Source: Synanceia verrucosa
Lineage: Eukaryota; Chordata; Actinopteri; Perciformes; Synanceiidae
Length of the DNA: 64,000 nucleotides
Assembly (NCBI GenBank): GCA_029721515.1
Contig: CM056556.1
Span: 22,992,169 to 23,056,168 of the forward strand
Direction of reading: 5' to 3'
The position numbers were made by a program, and so were the translations under genes. How positions within the stretch are numbered: the first letter of the stretch is position 1; every line of letters starts with the position of its first letter. The notes under the pieces were generated by a model. It ran no database searches. It worked only from the letters and a program-made list of their open reading frames with translations, and was not told the origin of the DNA. Below, piece by piece: positions 51,301-63,400 of this stretch.

Positions 51301-52257
51301 AAAACAAACAGCTGTGAGACCACTGAGGAAGCTCACCTCCAGGTAGGGGATGATCCTGCACGAGAACTCCCCCAGCAGCCAGTCCTTGGTGAGCTCGTGG
51401 AAGACCACGAGCGGCAGGCAGAAGAAGATGATGACGAAATCCCATAGCGCGAGGTTGGCAAGCAGCGAGTTGGAGATGCTCCTCATATAGTAGTTGTGGC
51501 ACACGATGCACATGACCGACACGTTCCCGATGATCCCCACGCCGAAGATGACGGTGGCGGCTAACATGACCGCGTACGCCCCGTAAGACTCTGCGGTGAC
51601 CGGGTAGAACGGGTTCTTCAGCTGCTTCCGCCTGGTCCGCGGGTACTCCGGCCCAAACGGCGTGGTGTCGGGGAAGTCCGGCAGATAGTACTCCTCCTCG
51701 TAGTCACTAGCGTTGAGTCCGAAGGGGGGTGAAGCCTCTTGTTCCTGTGCCATTGCGGCACCGTCCTGCAGCGGCTCGCTCCGCTTTCTCCTACAGGGTT
51801 TTGCGCTTCGTCTTCGCCGCCGGGTATGTCCGCCCCTCCCGAGGCTACAGGTGCGTTCATGCAGGGTTTGCTGAAGCGCATCTTCTCCACTCCGCGACTC
51901 TCCAGCCTCGTTTACATCCTTGCGTAAAGTGTCGTCTCCGGGTATCCGTCGGACTCGCCGCGCTCCTCTGTGCGCATCGCTTTTACGCACAGCGCGTCGG
52001 GGTATCTGTGTCCCCGGCAGGTCAGAGGATGACGGGTTTACTGTATCCAGCCACGAGGCCTGCGCATTGGCACCGCGCGTCCACCCATTGTCCTCACCGA
52101 TGACTGTGCGCCATCGCCGGCTCTGCGCATTCCAATCAGCGGCGGTGGATTCATATAGAGGGCTGAAAGTGGTCTTTGTTTTCTGCCAGTGGAGCTGACC
52201 TCCGACGGCCTCGGTGCACAGCCACAAGCACAGTAACCTCGAGAAAGGGAGCAGCAT
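45375..52257 (-). CDS. gpr37: GPR37, prosaposin/endothelin-receptor-like GPCR
   Basis: This class A receptor is known from brain, where mammalian GPR37 is linked to prosaposin, oligodendrocytes and Parkin. Coding exons are 52257-51337 and 46211-45375, split by a 5.1-kb intron in phase 0 (CTGGAG|gtgagc ... tttcccag|GTGGCT), giving 585 aa. Residues 1-21 are a signal peptide. A long, polar, Arg-rich extracellular domain follows, with polybasic sites (HTRRRRR and RTRRK) that could be proprotein cleavage points. TM1 starts near residue 225 (YGAYAVMLAATVIFGVGIIGN). The conserved Cys before TM3 is at 300, and the DRY motif reads DRF at 324-326. TM7 has SAVTPALLF instead of NPxxY. Six Cys at 529-534 are a likely palmitoylation site, and the protein ends GTHC, as in mammalian GPR37. 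Similarity is very strong from [20 protein letters not shown] onward. Whether this is one of two teleost copies cannot be judged here. Confidence 0.96.
47586..47815 (+). mobile_element. Tc1/mariner-like transposase N-terminal fragment
   Basis: The plus strand can be read in shifting frames as helix-turn-helix-like pieces (RASPELQHW, SAVVRVY-like and NQRQGHERP-like segments), which I associate with fish Tc1-type transposases. Frameshifts and stop codons make it non-functional. Confidence 0.4.
47820..49078 (+). mobile_element. Decayed LINE (non-LTR retrotransposon) with RT motif YADD
   Basis: Frames at 47772-47966 and 47920-48174 read KLRSAGFGSNALKWFKNHL, then GVPQGSILAPILFSLFINDV and LHLYADDTIIYT, the core of a reverse transcriptase with its catalytic YADD. 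Later parts (SYKYLGIWVDEKLSF, then LPEYLSNLL at 48597-48899) complete the C-terminal domain, with stop codons and frameshifts between them. The 3' end (gagatttccaatctcaatga and gttaaataaaggttacataa) is typical of fish elements. The 5' half is missing. Confidence 0.85.
48504..48680. repeat. Near-perfect 78-bp inverted repeat with 21-bp loop
   Basis: Positions 48504-48581 are the reverse complement of 48603-48680 with two mismatches. The right arm is ordinary LINE coding sequence (GKLPEYLSNLL), so the left arm is its inverted copy. Confidence 0.95.
49996..50212 (+). repeat. SINE-like repeat, forward orientation
   Basis: Same family as 14495-14767: gggtgggacggtgcaccagg, B-box-like gggttcaattcccgg, then gcatgttctccctgtgtctg and ctctgtgcc-type body ending ccctgtgatgaactggagac. 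The head carries a deletion. Confidence 0.8.
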
Positions 52258-52800
52258 CGTGCGGTTCTGTCTAACCCGTAAAATGAAACCGAAGCGCTTT
52301 CCAAGATAATAGATCCATCCCTGGTTTGTAATAATCCGAAAATTGCTTCAATCTTAACTTTAATTTTTTACAGAAATTAAGTCTTCCTTCATCTTAGCGC
52401 GAAACCAACGTTCACAAAGTATTTGCTCGGATATCGGGGTGCACCTGTCGGGTTTGGGTGCGTTCCGGAGCGGCTCCAGTCTGGTGGCATCACAGAGGAG
52501 ACGAGAGTAGAAAAGTCCTCAAACCGGGCTTGAAAAAGTGAGGAAAACACTGACCGATTGGATCCCCTGCAGCAGAGGGTGGAGGACGGTACAGAATGGT
52601 GTATCCCAGCTGGGGTAGGTCCACCTCCGTCCCAGTTTGTGCGCGCACAGGTTCTGGAGAGCTGGCAGACCGGGCGGAGCGCGGTGGAGTGCGCCCAAGA
52701 GAGACGCCGAGCCCCGTCTACTCGACAGAGGAGGAGGACAGTAGGAGGAAGAGGAGGAGGGGGGAGTCCTCTGTCAGTGCTGCTCTGATCCGATAATAAA
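51337..52800 (-). promoter_or_regulatory. CpG-rich first exon and promoter region of gpr37
   Basis: CpG dinucleotides are frequent from about 51350 to 52790, in contrast to the AT-rich surroundings. This fits a CpG-island-like promoter over the gpr37 start (ATG at 52257). Minus-strand frames at 52389-52817 are GC-rich shadows. No TATA box is chosen. Confidence 0.55.
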
Positions 52801-54134
52801 CTGTCCAAATAACGCACAGAACTGTAATCTATTACAATCCATAATAATGCCTATTTATGTAACAAACTACAATATAGGTTTTGGTCATTTTGGTTTCTTA
52901 ACGTGGATTATTTATGAACATGTTTAAACTACCGAGTTAAAAAAGAAGTACTTTAGAACTGCAGCGTCGTATTGCATACAGTAAATAATAAACGCACATA
53001 AAACAATTAACAACTGTATTAGTCATTTATCAACTGCTGAGACCTGCTGGGACATATATTGCTGTTGGTTTAAGCTTTTAGCAGACAAACAGTAAACAGT
53101 ACAGATATATTGTGCGCATACCACAAGTACACAATGAATTCTATTTGGATTATTTATAATTTCGCGTATTTATGTTTTTCAGTGAAACTGATACAAGTTA
53201 ATGTTTAAAGGAAAGTTCTGCTGCTTACAATGTCATAAATTCTTATAGGACTTGTGCGCACTCTAGTGCATGGTCTGTGTATTACAGTGACACTCTCCTG
53301 TTTGTAGCTGCACCAATGTGATCTTTAACACGTCAACAAAAAGAGAATATTAGGGGAATCTTTCATGGTTGCTTGCCACAAAGTCAGGTTACCATGTACC
53401 ATGTGTCCTCCAAATCCTCCAGCGTCTTACGTTAAATGATATTATTTAAAAGCCTCTTGGATCAGCAAGAAAAAACATTGTCACAATGCTGAAAACAGGC
53501 TCTTATTTCTGACACCACAGAAAGATGAGAGCTTAAGAGATAAGCCTACACGGTTCTCACAGGACATCAAACATGATGAGCTTCAAGAACGCAGCCTTTC
53601 AACTATTCCACAAACATATATACAGAGTACATTTTACTGCACACTGAGCACTTTAAATCCTTTTAGCTGATACATACTGTTATTAGTTAGGTTTCGAATG
53701 CAGGATTTGTAGTGAAGTACTTTCAGTGTGGTACTGGTACCTTGACTGCAGGATCCACAACACTTTTTCCACCTCTTTAGGATATGAACCTTACTTATGA
53801 ACCTGCAGGAATTCTTCTTTGTGAAACAGGGTAAGGTGACAACAGAAATGTTAACCCTTTCGACACATTTGCTGAGCCAGAATAAAAAAACAAAGTCCAA
53901 AAGTCTCACCATCTTCTCTCTGGACAACAACCTGGGCAGGGGATTTCCGGCTTTAAAGTGTGTTTATAAAGAAAATAAGATTATACCAATACGTATGTTA
54001 ACAATAGGTGTACCAAGGATGGATACTTACCATTTGTGCTTTGCGCTATCAATTTTGTGCATCATGTTAACCAGCAGATGGTGCAGTAACACCACAAATC
54101 AACACTAAAAATGCTCTGAGTGAGGAGTTCCACA
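52801..54134. other. Short intergenic interval between gpr37 and pot1
   Basis: AT-rich, no supported gene. It should contain the upstream region of gpr37 and the end of the pot1 transcript. Confidence 0.5.
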
Positions 54135-54150
54135 TTTATTGTGATTTATT
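54135..54150 (-). terminator. Poly(A) signals of pot1 (two AATAAA on the minus strand)
   Basis: Two TTTATT motifs on the plus strand (54135-54140 and 54145-54150) read AATAAA in the pot1 direction, about 180-190 nt after its stop codon. Confidence 0.6.
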
Positions 54151-54327
54151 GAAAGTCTCTGTGACAACAAATGTGCAGTTTTAAGCAACATTCCATGTAC
54201 ATTTATTTTGATTGACTCTACAAATACAAATAAAACCCTAAAAGAATGTAAACACAAAAACACACTAAGGTTCTGCAGGTCTCTGCAGCCAGCTGGCCTT
54301 TGACCTACAGGTCGACAGGCTGTTGGT

Positions 54328-57300
54328 TCAGGCGGGGCTGGCGTTGGATGACATGGAGCCAGGTTTAATGATGGCACTGTGACAGATCTGATAGCAGGTC
54401 TGGTTCTGTCCACTCTCGTCCTCTGCTTGGTACACCATCAGACACAAATCCATCCATGGGTGCTTATCTGAAAACACAAGACAGACATTATACATCTGAG
54501 ACGGACATACATGCACACTTGGCTGCGGACCAAGTCTTTTTGCTTATATGACAGATCCTAAGTGGCTGAAATGACCCAGAAATATATAAGTGGCAGCTAT
54601 GATAACAAGGTGCTTGAACACACATTCTTTACCAAAAGAAAGGAGATAATGCCATCCCTCCATTCCTTGCAGCACCAACATCTGAAGTGACGCAGCTGAA
54701 CTGTTTGCCTTCCTGTATGGGCTTGTGTATGACGGGCATCAAGGATATATGTTCAGGAAAATCTTAACCGCCAATTATTCACCTTAAGACCTTGTATCAC
54801 TTGAGGGAAAAGGGTCATGCCCTTCTAACGAGACATGGAGCACACTTTCATGAGCCTGCTGATGACTGATGATGCGTTTGAATTCACGACTTGCTTATGG
54901 TTTAACATTTACAATTTTAAGCTCCCAATGCCTTTCTGGAAATGCCATGGCATGTGTGAAAAGGCACAAAACTGTGTTATATTGAATATATTTTTTATGA
55001 TGTTATAGTTACATATCTCTGACTTTGTGTGCCTTATATTTATATTTCTCTACTTCAGTTCATATCATTGAGTGTATGTTCTTAGTTAATCAAAATAAAT
55101 AGTTGACTTAATTTTTTGATATGATGACAGGGTGTTCTTGTGATGACAGGGTGTTCTTAATCTGGCAGTTAGGTCTGTCACAGTATCACAAGTTCAAAAT
55201 AACACATGAGCAGCGGTTGGCCTGCTCATGATGATGTTAACTGGCCAATAACACTCAGTTGTGAGTAAGTCCAACCTCTGTATGGGACAATCCCAGTCCA
55301 AGAAGATAAATGTGAACTGAACTCAGGGTTCAGGGCTCTCTATGGCTGAGATCCTGCCAGGACTCTGTCATTCAGAGCCCAGCGCTGCCATACGTTACCT
55401 CTGACCTGAATAAATATCTGTGACCAGCTTTTTTTCTTTTTTTTGACAAGTTGTCCGGAGGGGGAGGGCGGCACAGTGGTGAAGTGGTAGATGGTCATCA
55501 ATGCAAATAAAAAGTCTTCTTCAAGTGATTTTGATCAGATTAATTTTAACTTATCATGAGTTAACAGAGAACAAAACCTGCTGTTCAGGTTTATTGAATG
55601 TCTCTGTATAATTGCAGTTTACAGATTATTCTTCACTTTTATTTCACGATCAGTATCAGTACCTAATAATTCAATTTTTTTGGACACATTTTCTGGTAAA
55701 AAAGTCAGTGAAGGTGCATCTGTACCAGTGCTGGTCCCTGCTGGACAGAGGAAGTCCATTGTTTGGCTGATGCTGTTCTGAGCCTCCTGATAGGCTGCGG
55801 CGTCCTCCGCCAACACGCCGAAGAACGTCTCCTGATGAAAGACACAACAACCCTCATCATCATCACTCATTCAACTTAGAAGAAAAATCCCCCTCAATAT
55901 GTTTCAGGTGGTTTCATCATGTCATGTATTTGTTGTCTCACCACAATGTGTTCAGCAGAATTCTCTGTGCAGAAAAGTTCTGATAGACTTTATTTTTCAA
56001 AACCGTTCCCAAATCTCTTCATGACCTCCATCTGAATTTGAAAGCTGTCAGTATCAACATGCTGCTGTCTGCACTTTTTGCCATATTTGGTTGTGTTTTC
56101 TTCTTTCTTTTATGCTGTATAAGTTTGATGAATATGTTCTCTTTATTTGCACATGTGCTACAGTGTCACTTTCAATTGGATTGTTTTATACAAACAGGAT
56201 TGCATCTGTTATTGTTAAAAGACACTGCTGATTCACTGGTTGTTATGACTGTTTTTTTTTTTAATTTATGCTGCTGTCTCGGCCAGAACTCACTCGATTT
56301 TGCTCAAATTCTGAGGTTTTTCTCTGAATATTACCTCTCCCAGGCTCTGGAAATATTTTTTCACCTACAATGGCCCTGACATGCCATTGTCAATTTTGTT
56401 GACATTGTGCTGATATTTTGTTCTCAGTTGATCACTAAATTGTTTGGTCTATTAATGTCAGAGAACTGCTGACAATGCTTAAAAGCCAAAACCGATGCCT
56501 TCACAAACTTGTTGTCTTATCCAATCAATTGAAAATTATTGATTTACTATTCAGCTGATTAGAATGTTATCAGCTCTTTAAATGTGGTGTTATCAATGGT
56601 TATAAACCTCAGAGATGTGAGAAGGAAGGGCCTGCTCCATCCAGTAGTAGATATTATCATCCATTCACATGGGTGATCAAGCATCACTTGAAAATACCGT
56701 AAATATGTTAAGCTAAAATAATCCGTTGATTACAGCAAGCTAGATTTTGTCACTCCCACTTTGTCTTGGGTGTAGCAGATCCCCACTGAGGTGTATGATA
56801 ACTGCTTTGAATCAGGTGCTCTATTGGTGCACGGCATGGCATGGTATGGTACGGCCCAGTTTTGGTGCTTTTCCATTACAAATGAGTACCTCACAGTACC
56901 TCCTCGGCGTGGGCAGGGTCATCAGACGGCAGCATGAAACTGCCATGACGTCATTTACATGTGACACAGAAAACCGGGAAGAAGAACAACAACACTACTA
57001 TCAAAAAAATGGAGGACACTGAAGCGATCATGTATTTGTTGCTCGCTCTGTGGCTTTTTGTCACACATAGAGTGAAAGAAGAGAGACAGGAAAGACGCCA
57101 GGGACAGATAAGACTCCAGGTCTGTGTGTTTGGCTTTTTCAGTCTAGTCGGACGTCGTGCATCCAATGACGCTTCCAATGAAGCTTCCAATGACGCTTCC
57201 AATGAAGCTTCCAATGACAACACTCGTTGGCCAGTCAGTGGAAGGCAGCCGGCTGACATCACAATTTAGTATCACTTCGGCTCGCTTGGAGCCAGGGCTG

Positions 57301-60300
57301 AGGAGGTACAAAAAAAAGTACCTAGTACCAAGTATGAGGTACTAGTGGAAAAGCACCACAACCATGTAGAGCCGTGCCATGCCGTGCCGTGCCTTACCAT
57401 ACCACACCTGTGGAAAAGCGCCATATTACACAGTGTAAAGAACGACAGTAAATCCTGAAACTTGAGAAGATCAAACAAGGCACTTCCTTTAAAAAATACT
57501 TTCAGGTCTACAGCAGGAACACTTTGGTCAACATTCAGAGAGATAGTAACAAACTCTATATATATGATATAATGTTCTCTGATCCAGACTCAGCAGTATT
57601 TTAAATGTGATTTGAAACTCACCGCGTCTCTCCACAGGAAAACGTCCAGAGTGTCGGTGGCGTCCTGCAGCTCGAGCTTCATCAGCAGGACGTACTGCAG
57701 CGGCTGAACGCCAAGAGCTGTGAACCAGAGATGTTACCGCTGTGTGATTTGTTTCAGAGGGAAAAGAAACTGCAACTAGAACAGACCTGTGATCAGCCAG
57801 GAGCTGCTCAGTGGCTTTTACGAACTTGCTGAATCAGGAGGAAGGAAAAGGAGCCTTAAAATAAAGCCTGAAAACCCTTGACAACTAAACTCGTCTTTGA
57901 GGTGCATATGAGGACGAGCCCTAATTGACAACCTCTGCAGATCAGAATATTGGGGGCTGTTATTTTTATTGACCACTCATATCAGAAAGACATAATTTCC
58001 CACAGTGATGCCTTCAAATTTAAAAATCCCCTCACTGGAGAAGCTCTAAATCAAGCTGTTAAAAGGACCACATAAAGTTGATGCAATCATTCATTTTTGG
58101 ATAATCATCTGTGGTCAAAACACAAATGTTTTATCATTATTTTAATTATTAAAACTTTATATTATCTTTAATTTCTTATTGCTTGAACCTGTTCATTATA
58201 TTGATGACCTGTTCATAATATTGATTATATTATATTGATTCGGCATTGTGCCGAACCAAGAAATGCATTTTGAAAAGTAGAAAGTTTGGCAGTTTTGCTT
58301 CTTAGTCCTTTGAGATGCTTCTACCAGACAAGTCCGGTATAGGCCACCGCCTCGTTGTTGCATACATGCCGCTGTTACACTCTGGGGTGTTTGCGGTCTG
58401 AACACTGGCTTAACTGCCAGCAGAGCAAGCTCCTCTCACCTTCTGCAATGATCTTCTCATTGATCAGCTCAATTCCTTCGGCACATGAAGGTTCTGTCAC
58501 AGTGGCCTGGGAGCAACGCTTACACCTGAAACACACATGGGAAAGCATGAGGAGAAGAGATTATCTTCTCTGTGTAGGTTTCTTTTACTGTGTGTGGTCT
58601 TTAATTCCTTGTAGAGCTGTTTTAATACAGATGCACAAAACATTTGCAGAAAGCCCTATAAAAATACACAAGTGTATTAGCTGCTTACAATCCTTTCTAA
58701 TTGGTGAGTTTAGTTGCCTCAGTCACAACTAATCCAACCAGGTGCCAAGTTAAACGTACAGCCATGAAACAAACTTCTGCAGTGGTATTTCCTCAGTTGC
58801 AACACTGATCTTGAATAGCTGTACACAAAACCTAAAGATGCTAGTGTGCTTCACTAGAACTCCTTGTTGGATGATGAACACCTTTCTGACAGGGAAGCAT
58901 GATATGACATGATATATATGATATGTTTTTGTTTTTTTTTTTGCAGCCAATACAATAATCTTATTTATCATGATATGTAGCAACTAAATGAATATGACGA
59001 AGCTCTAACTGTATTCTGGGATTCATCAGAGTGTGTGAGGCTCATCCCTGACCCGTAGTATCTCTTCCTGCCTCTGAACAGGAAAGGCGCAGACAGGTCA
59101 AGCAGAGCCAATTGACCTTCTGATGACCTCACAGGGACGATGTTCTGGTAGCCGGCCGCAAGTCGACACGTCTCCTCCAGAGTCGACCCTGTAAGACAGC
59201 AGAACCTCTGTCACAGAGTGTCTGATCTAGGAAGAATACTTTGATGGCAGCAGAGAAAATAAAGCTGATGAGGTGTAAGTTAAGACAGTTACCCTTGAGG
59301 AAGATGAGCTGTTTGGCTTTGTCCTCACACAGGAGCTGAGTGGACAGGTGAATGCTAAGAGCTCGATTTGGTGATCCTGTGGAATCTCCAGGGACAGGGA
59401 CCTGTCCAGAGATTGCCCACAGGGGGGGACTGCAGGGTCTAGGGTCCTTGGATGCCTCAGAAAAAATACCCGCCACCAGTTCATCATCTGGAACTTCATG
59501 CCTGAGATCAGAAGGAGAGTGGATATCTAATTTTAACAACTACAATGGTTCATTTGTTCCCCACTCTGTTTGAATCTGCAAAAGTACTGAGTCACCACAG
59601 ATGAAGAAATTTGTAAATGTTCATTTTCTGTTTTCAAACTCAATTTACTTTAAAACCAAGGCTCATTTCTCAAAATGGCCATTGGTGAAACTGCATTAAC
59701 TTTTCAAATATTCATTTTCAGGAAAGGTTAAGTATGGCTTTCAAAAAAAAACAAAAAAAACCTGTGGGTTCCTCTGAACCGTATATTCAGTTGAATCCTG
59801 TTTAGGTTCATAACTTTCTGAGTTTTATTAGACAATTAGTCCCAATGTGAAAGTGAAAAACAAAACCATGAAGAAAAAGAATGTGTGTGTGGTCTGCCTT
59901 ATGTCCATATAGGGGTCACAGTCTTGACTTAATACCAGTTGGTTGAGGACGGCAAGTGTGATTGGGGACAAAATCCATGTCCCCAGTTGTTCAAACCTTG
60001 AATTTAGGTCAGTGGTTAGGCTTAGGGTTAGGGTGAGGTTACAGTTAGGTTGAGATTAGGGTTAGGGTTAGGGGGTTAGTTGTTGTAGTTAGGCTTAGGG
60101 TAAGTTTTTAAGAAATCCAAGTTTGTCCCCTTGGTAAAAATGCCTAAATAGCCCAAAAGTGACTTAAGTAAATGTGTGTGCGTGTGTGTGCGCGTGTGCC
60201 TACATTGATGAACATTTGCTGCAGTACAGTTTCAGAGCTTGATGGAGTCTGCGGGGCTCATAGGACCTCAGCTGGACTTTGACGTGATGAACTCGACCTG

Positions 60301-60364
60301 GACCGGACCGCTTCAGCTCAGACAACGTCACCAGCTCCATGTCGTGACTACAGATTCTCTCTGA

Positions 60365-60416
<52 letters not shown>

Positions 60417-63400
60417 ATATCTGATGATATCAAAGTGACTCTGTGAAGTTCACCACAGAAAATCTAAGACTTTTGACAGTTGTTTTAAATGGAATTGTCG
60501 ATCTAACCCATAAATGAAATGCACTTCAGTAAGTGTTTAATACACACATTTTAATACCCAAAGAATGAAAGTATGATGGGAATGCAGGAGGGAAGTAGCC
60601 TGACAAGCCAGACTATAACATCAGATGTATAGTCTGGGGGCAGCGTTGAAGCCTGTGGGTGGGACCAACCATTGTCGTTCAAACTGCCTCTGCACGTAAT
60701 AGGCCAGCTCTATGACCAATCAGAGCAATGGACAATGTGATGCTACCAGCGGAGCCGGCTGGTATATTAGATATATTTCAGTTTGTAAGTAAGAGCTGGC
60801 CCCTGGCTGCAGCCTGCGGATTGTGGAGGGGCTCACCGTTGAGCATCAGCCTAACCCTAACCCTAACACTCTCGCCAATAGGGAGTCTCAATGTGAGCAG
60901 AGTTAAACGTTTGACTCCGTCCCACATTAAGTCATGCCCCGATCTGCGGGCTGCAGCCAGGGGTACTTGCCGGCTATGCAGATAGAGCGTTGTGATTGGT
61001 CTGACAGATTCTTTACTGAAGCCAGGATTATCTCTTATGGTGCGCCACTAGACCATCCTGCTTGGCAAAAATATTAATATTAATACTAGTTTGCGTCTAG
61101 ATTTCTAGGCTAGGAGGGAGGATGTATTTTACAATCCTTCTTACGTCATTTCTTAATTTCTGCACCAACACCAGTCAACCATTCTGAGCTGCCATAACTG
61201 CAGGTCTGATGGTGCTGATTGAAACTCCACTAAAATAGACTATTCTTTAAGAATCTGTTCCACAGGCTGCAGTTTTACACATGTGGACTGTTAAACAGCG
61301 CATCAGACATGTTGAGCTGCTGCAGTGTGTTGTGTTTTATACCTGAGCAGCACTCCACTGTTTCAGCATCTAAAAGGAGAAACAGAGGAACCATCAAGGA
61401 CTGAACCAGATACAGGAACACACAAATCAATGAGAGATAAGTAATACAGGACTTTAAACGAACTGTACTCTGCTGAGCTGTTGGGGGAAAATCACCTGCT
61501 GAAAAGCTTCTTTTTACATTCTACAGCATCTTCCTGCTACTGAGCAGCAGTTTCCAAACAACTATCTCGGTAATAAAAGCTGATAAAGGATTTTAAAAGA
61601 GAACTCTGAATTTAGCATCTTAGTTGGTCTAATAATGAGTAAATAAAAGCAACTGCAATAAAAGCAAAACTATACACTACAGAAACATTATACAAACAAG
61701 ATGACTCTAGAACAACCTGGAAAAAAGCTGAATTACTTTAGTGTGCATAAAGTCAAATTGTTGATGATGAAGTTCCATTTGAAAAAAGGATGTTTGTGGT
61801 CTTCCTGCAATGAAGCCACAGAACAAACATCTTGTCCACTCAGAGTTACACAACAGACAGTCAGGCCTGCAGGTCTGAACACAGACAAACAGCTGCTGCT
61901 TTAAAAGAACTCTTCAGAACTAAAAAAAAAAAAAAACTCTGTCTATATGGAAACCTTCAGGTCACAGTCAAAGTTTTTTTTTTTTTAATTTTATCTCCAG
62001 TGAAGTGTGGGCTTTTAGAAGGGCCTACTAATGGAAGCAGCTCCCAGCAGCTTCACTCCATCCAACCATCCTTTTGAAGAAATGAAGAAGTCTGAGCAGT
62101 CAGGATGTTCATACGTGCTGCTGGCAAAATTTTAGTCACGCAATGGAAATATTTGGATTTGGAGGCAGTCACTGCAAAGGAGGTTAACTGGGGGAAAAAA
62201 AGGACCAACGGTGTACTTACACTGGACGTTATTTATTTCTCTTTGCATTCTATTTGAATTGATTCAGTTGAGTCATTGAATCATGCGTCGCATTTCACTT
62301 GCACTAAATGGAACCTCAAGCGAATATTAGCAGCTCTGGGAGATTATATTTAGTCACAATGACAAATAGATAATAATAATATAATATCTACATTCATGAA
62401 CTTTGAAGCATAAATATGGAACAGACTTCTCAATCACAGAATTTAGGTTAAATTAAATTAAAAGTACAGAGACAGAAATTTGTGTTTGGGTGAACAAACC
62501 TTTAAAACTGTAAATTGTAAGAATGAACTATTATTTTTAAACATTACGTCCATCCATAGAATCGTGTAAACATAAAGTGAGATTTTGGGGCTTTTATTTA
62601 GGAAAAACAAGCTTCTTTCTGAGCTGAAGGGGCATGTCCATTTCCAATTTAACTTCTCATCTGACATGGACAGGTAGCCAGTGAAGGGAAGCTAAAACTG
62701 TGGTGAAATGCCCTTTTCACAGAACCCATTTGACTGAACACAGGTTAATTAATAGCATTAATTATAGCCCTGATCCATAAAAATGGAACTACAATTAATT
62801 TGCTCAATCATGCTTGTACGTATGTATGTCAAAATGGCAGTTGTGAATTTTGGCACATTTAGAAGACTTTCAGCACTATTGCTGGCTTTAAACGTTTACA
62901 AATACCAATACTTTATAAAAAATGGAACATTGAGAGGTTTGAATGGATTTTTTCACTGACTGTATAAATAAGTAGAGAAAAGTTGAGCCTAAATGTTCTA
63001 CAGCCAGGCAAGCAGCTCTGTGATTCACGGACAGTAGTGCTTTGAGCTGAATGCTAACATCAGCAGGATGGACAGACAGGTTTTGTTATTTGATGCACAT
63101 ACCCAGAGACTCTGGTGGAGTGCTCCAGACCTCCAGCAACTCTGAGTCATTCAGCTCGAAAAAGTCGTCCTCGTCCGCCTCTGAGAGAGCCTCCATGACA
63201 CTAAAGATACATTTGCCAAATTAAAATGAAATACTGCTGTACTTTTGCATTAAAATTGCTCTTTTGCGGCACAATTAGGCAGCAGAACCAGTAAAAAAAA
63301 CAACAATCAGTCTGCAAAATGAAACATGAGTTCTGCAATGAATTTTTTTTAATACATTTGACCCTTGTCTACTGCCATACCTCCTCAGCTCCTGCACGTC

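Larger units (their letters stand above)
46212..51336 (-). other. Intron of gpr37, repeat-rich
   Basis: A 5.1-kb phase-0 intron. It contains a transposase-like fragment (47586-47815), a decayed LINE with a palindrome (47820-49078) and a SINE-like copy (49996-50212). The rest, including 46220-47460 and 50220-51330, has no supported feature. Confidence 0.85.

Noticed and set aside
51729..52198. Plus-strand frames opposite gpr37 exon 1
   Set aside because: GC-rich antisense shadows of the gpr37 N-terminal domain.
52389..52817. 142-codon minus frame upstream of gpr37
   Set aside because: Lies in the CpG-rich promoter/5' UTR zone; no protein similarity, probably a composition effect.
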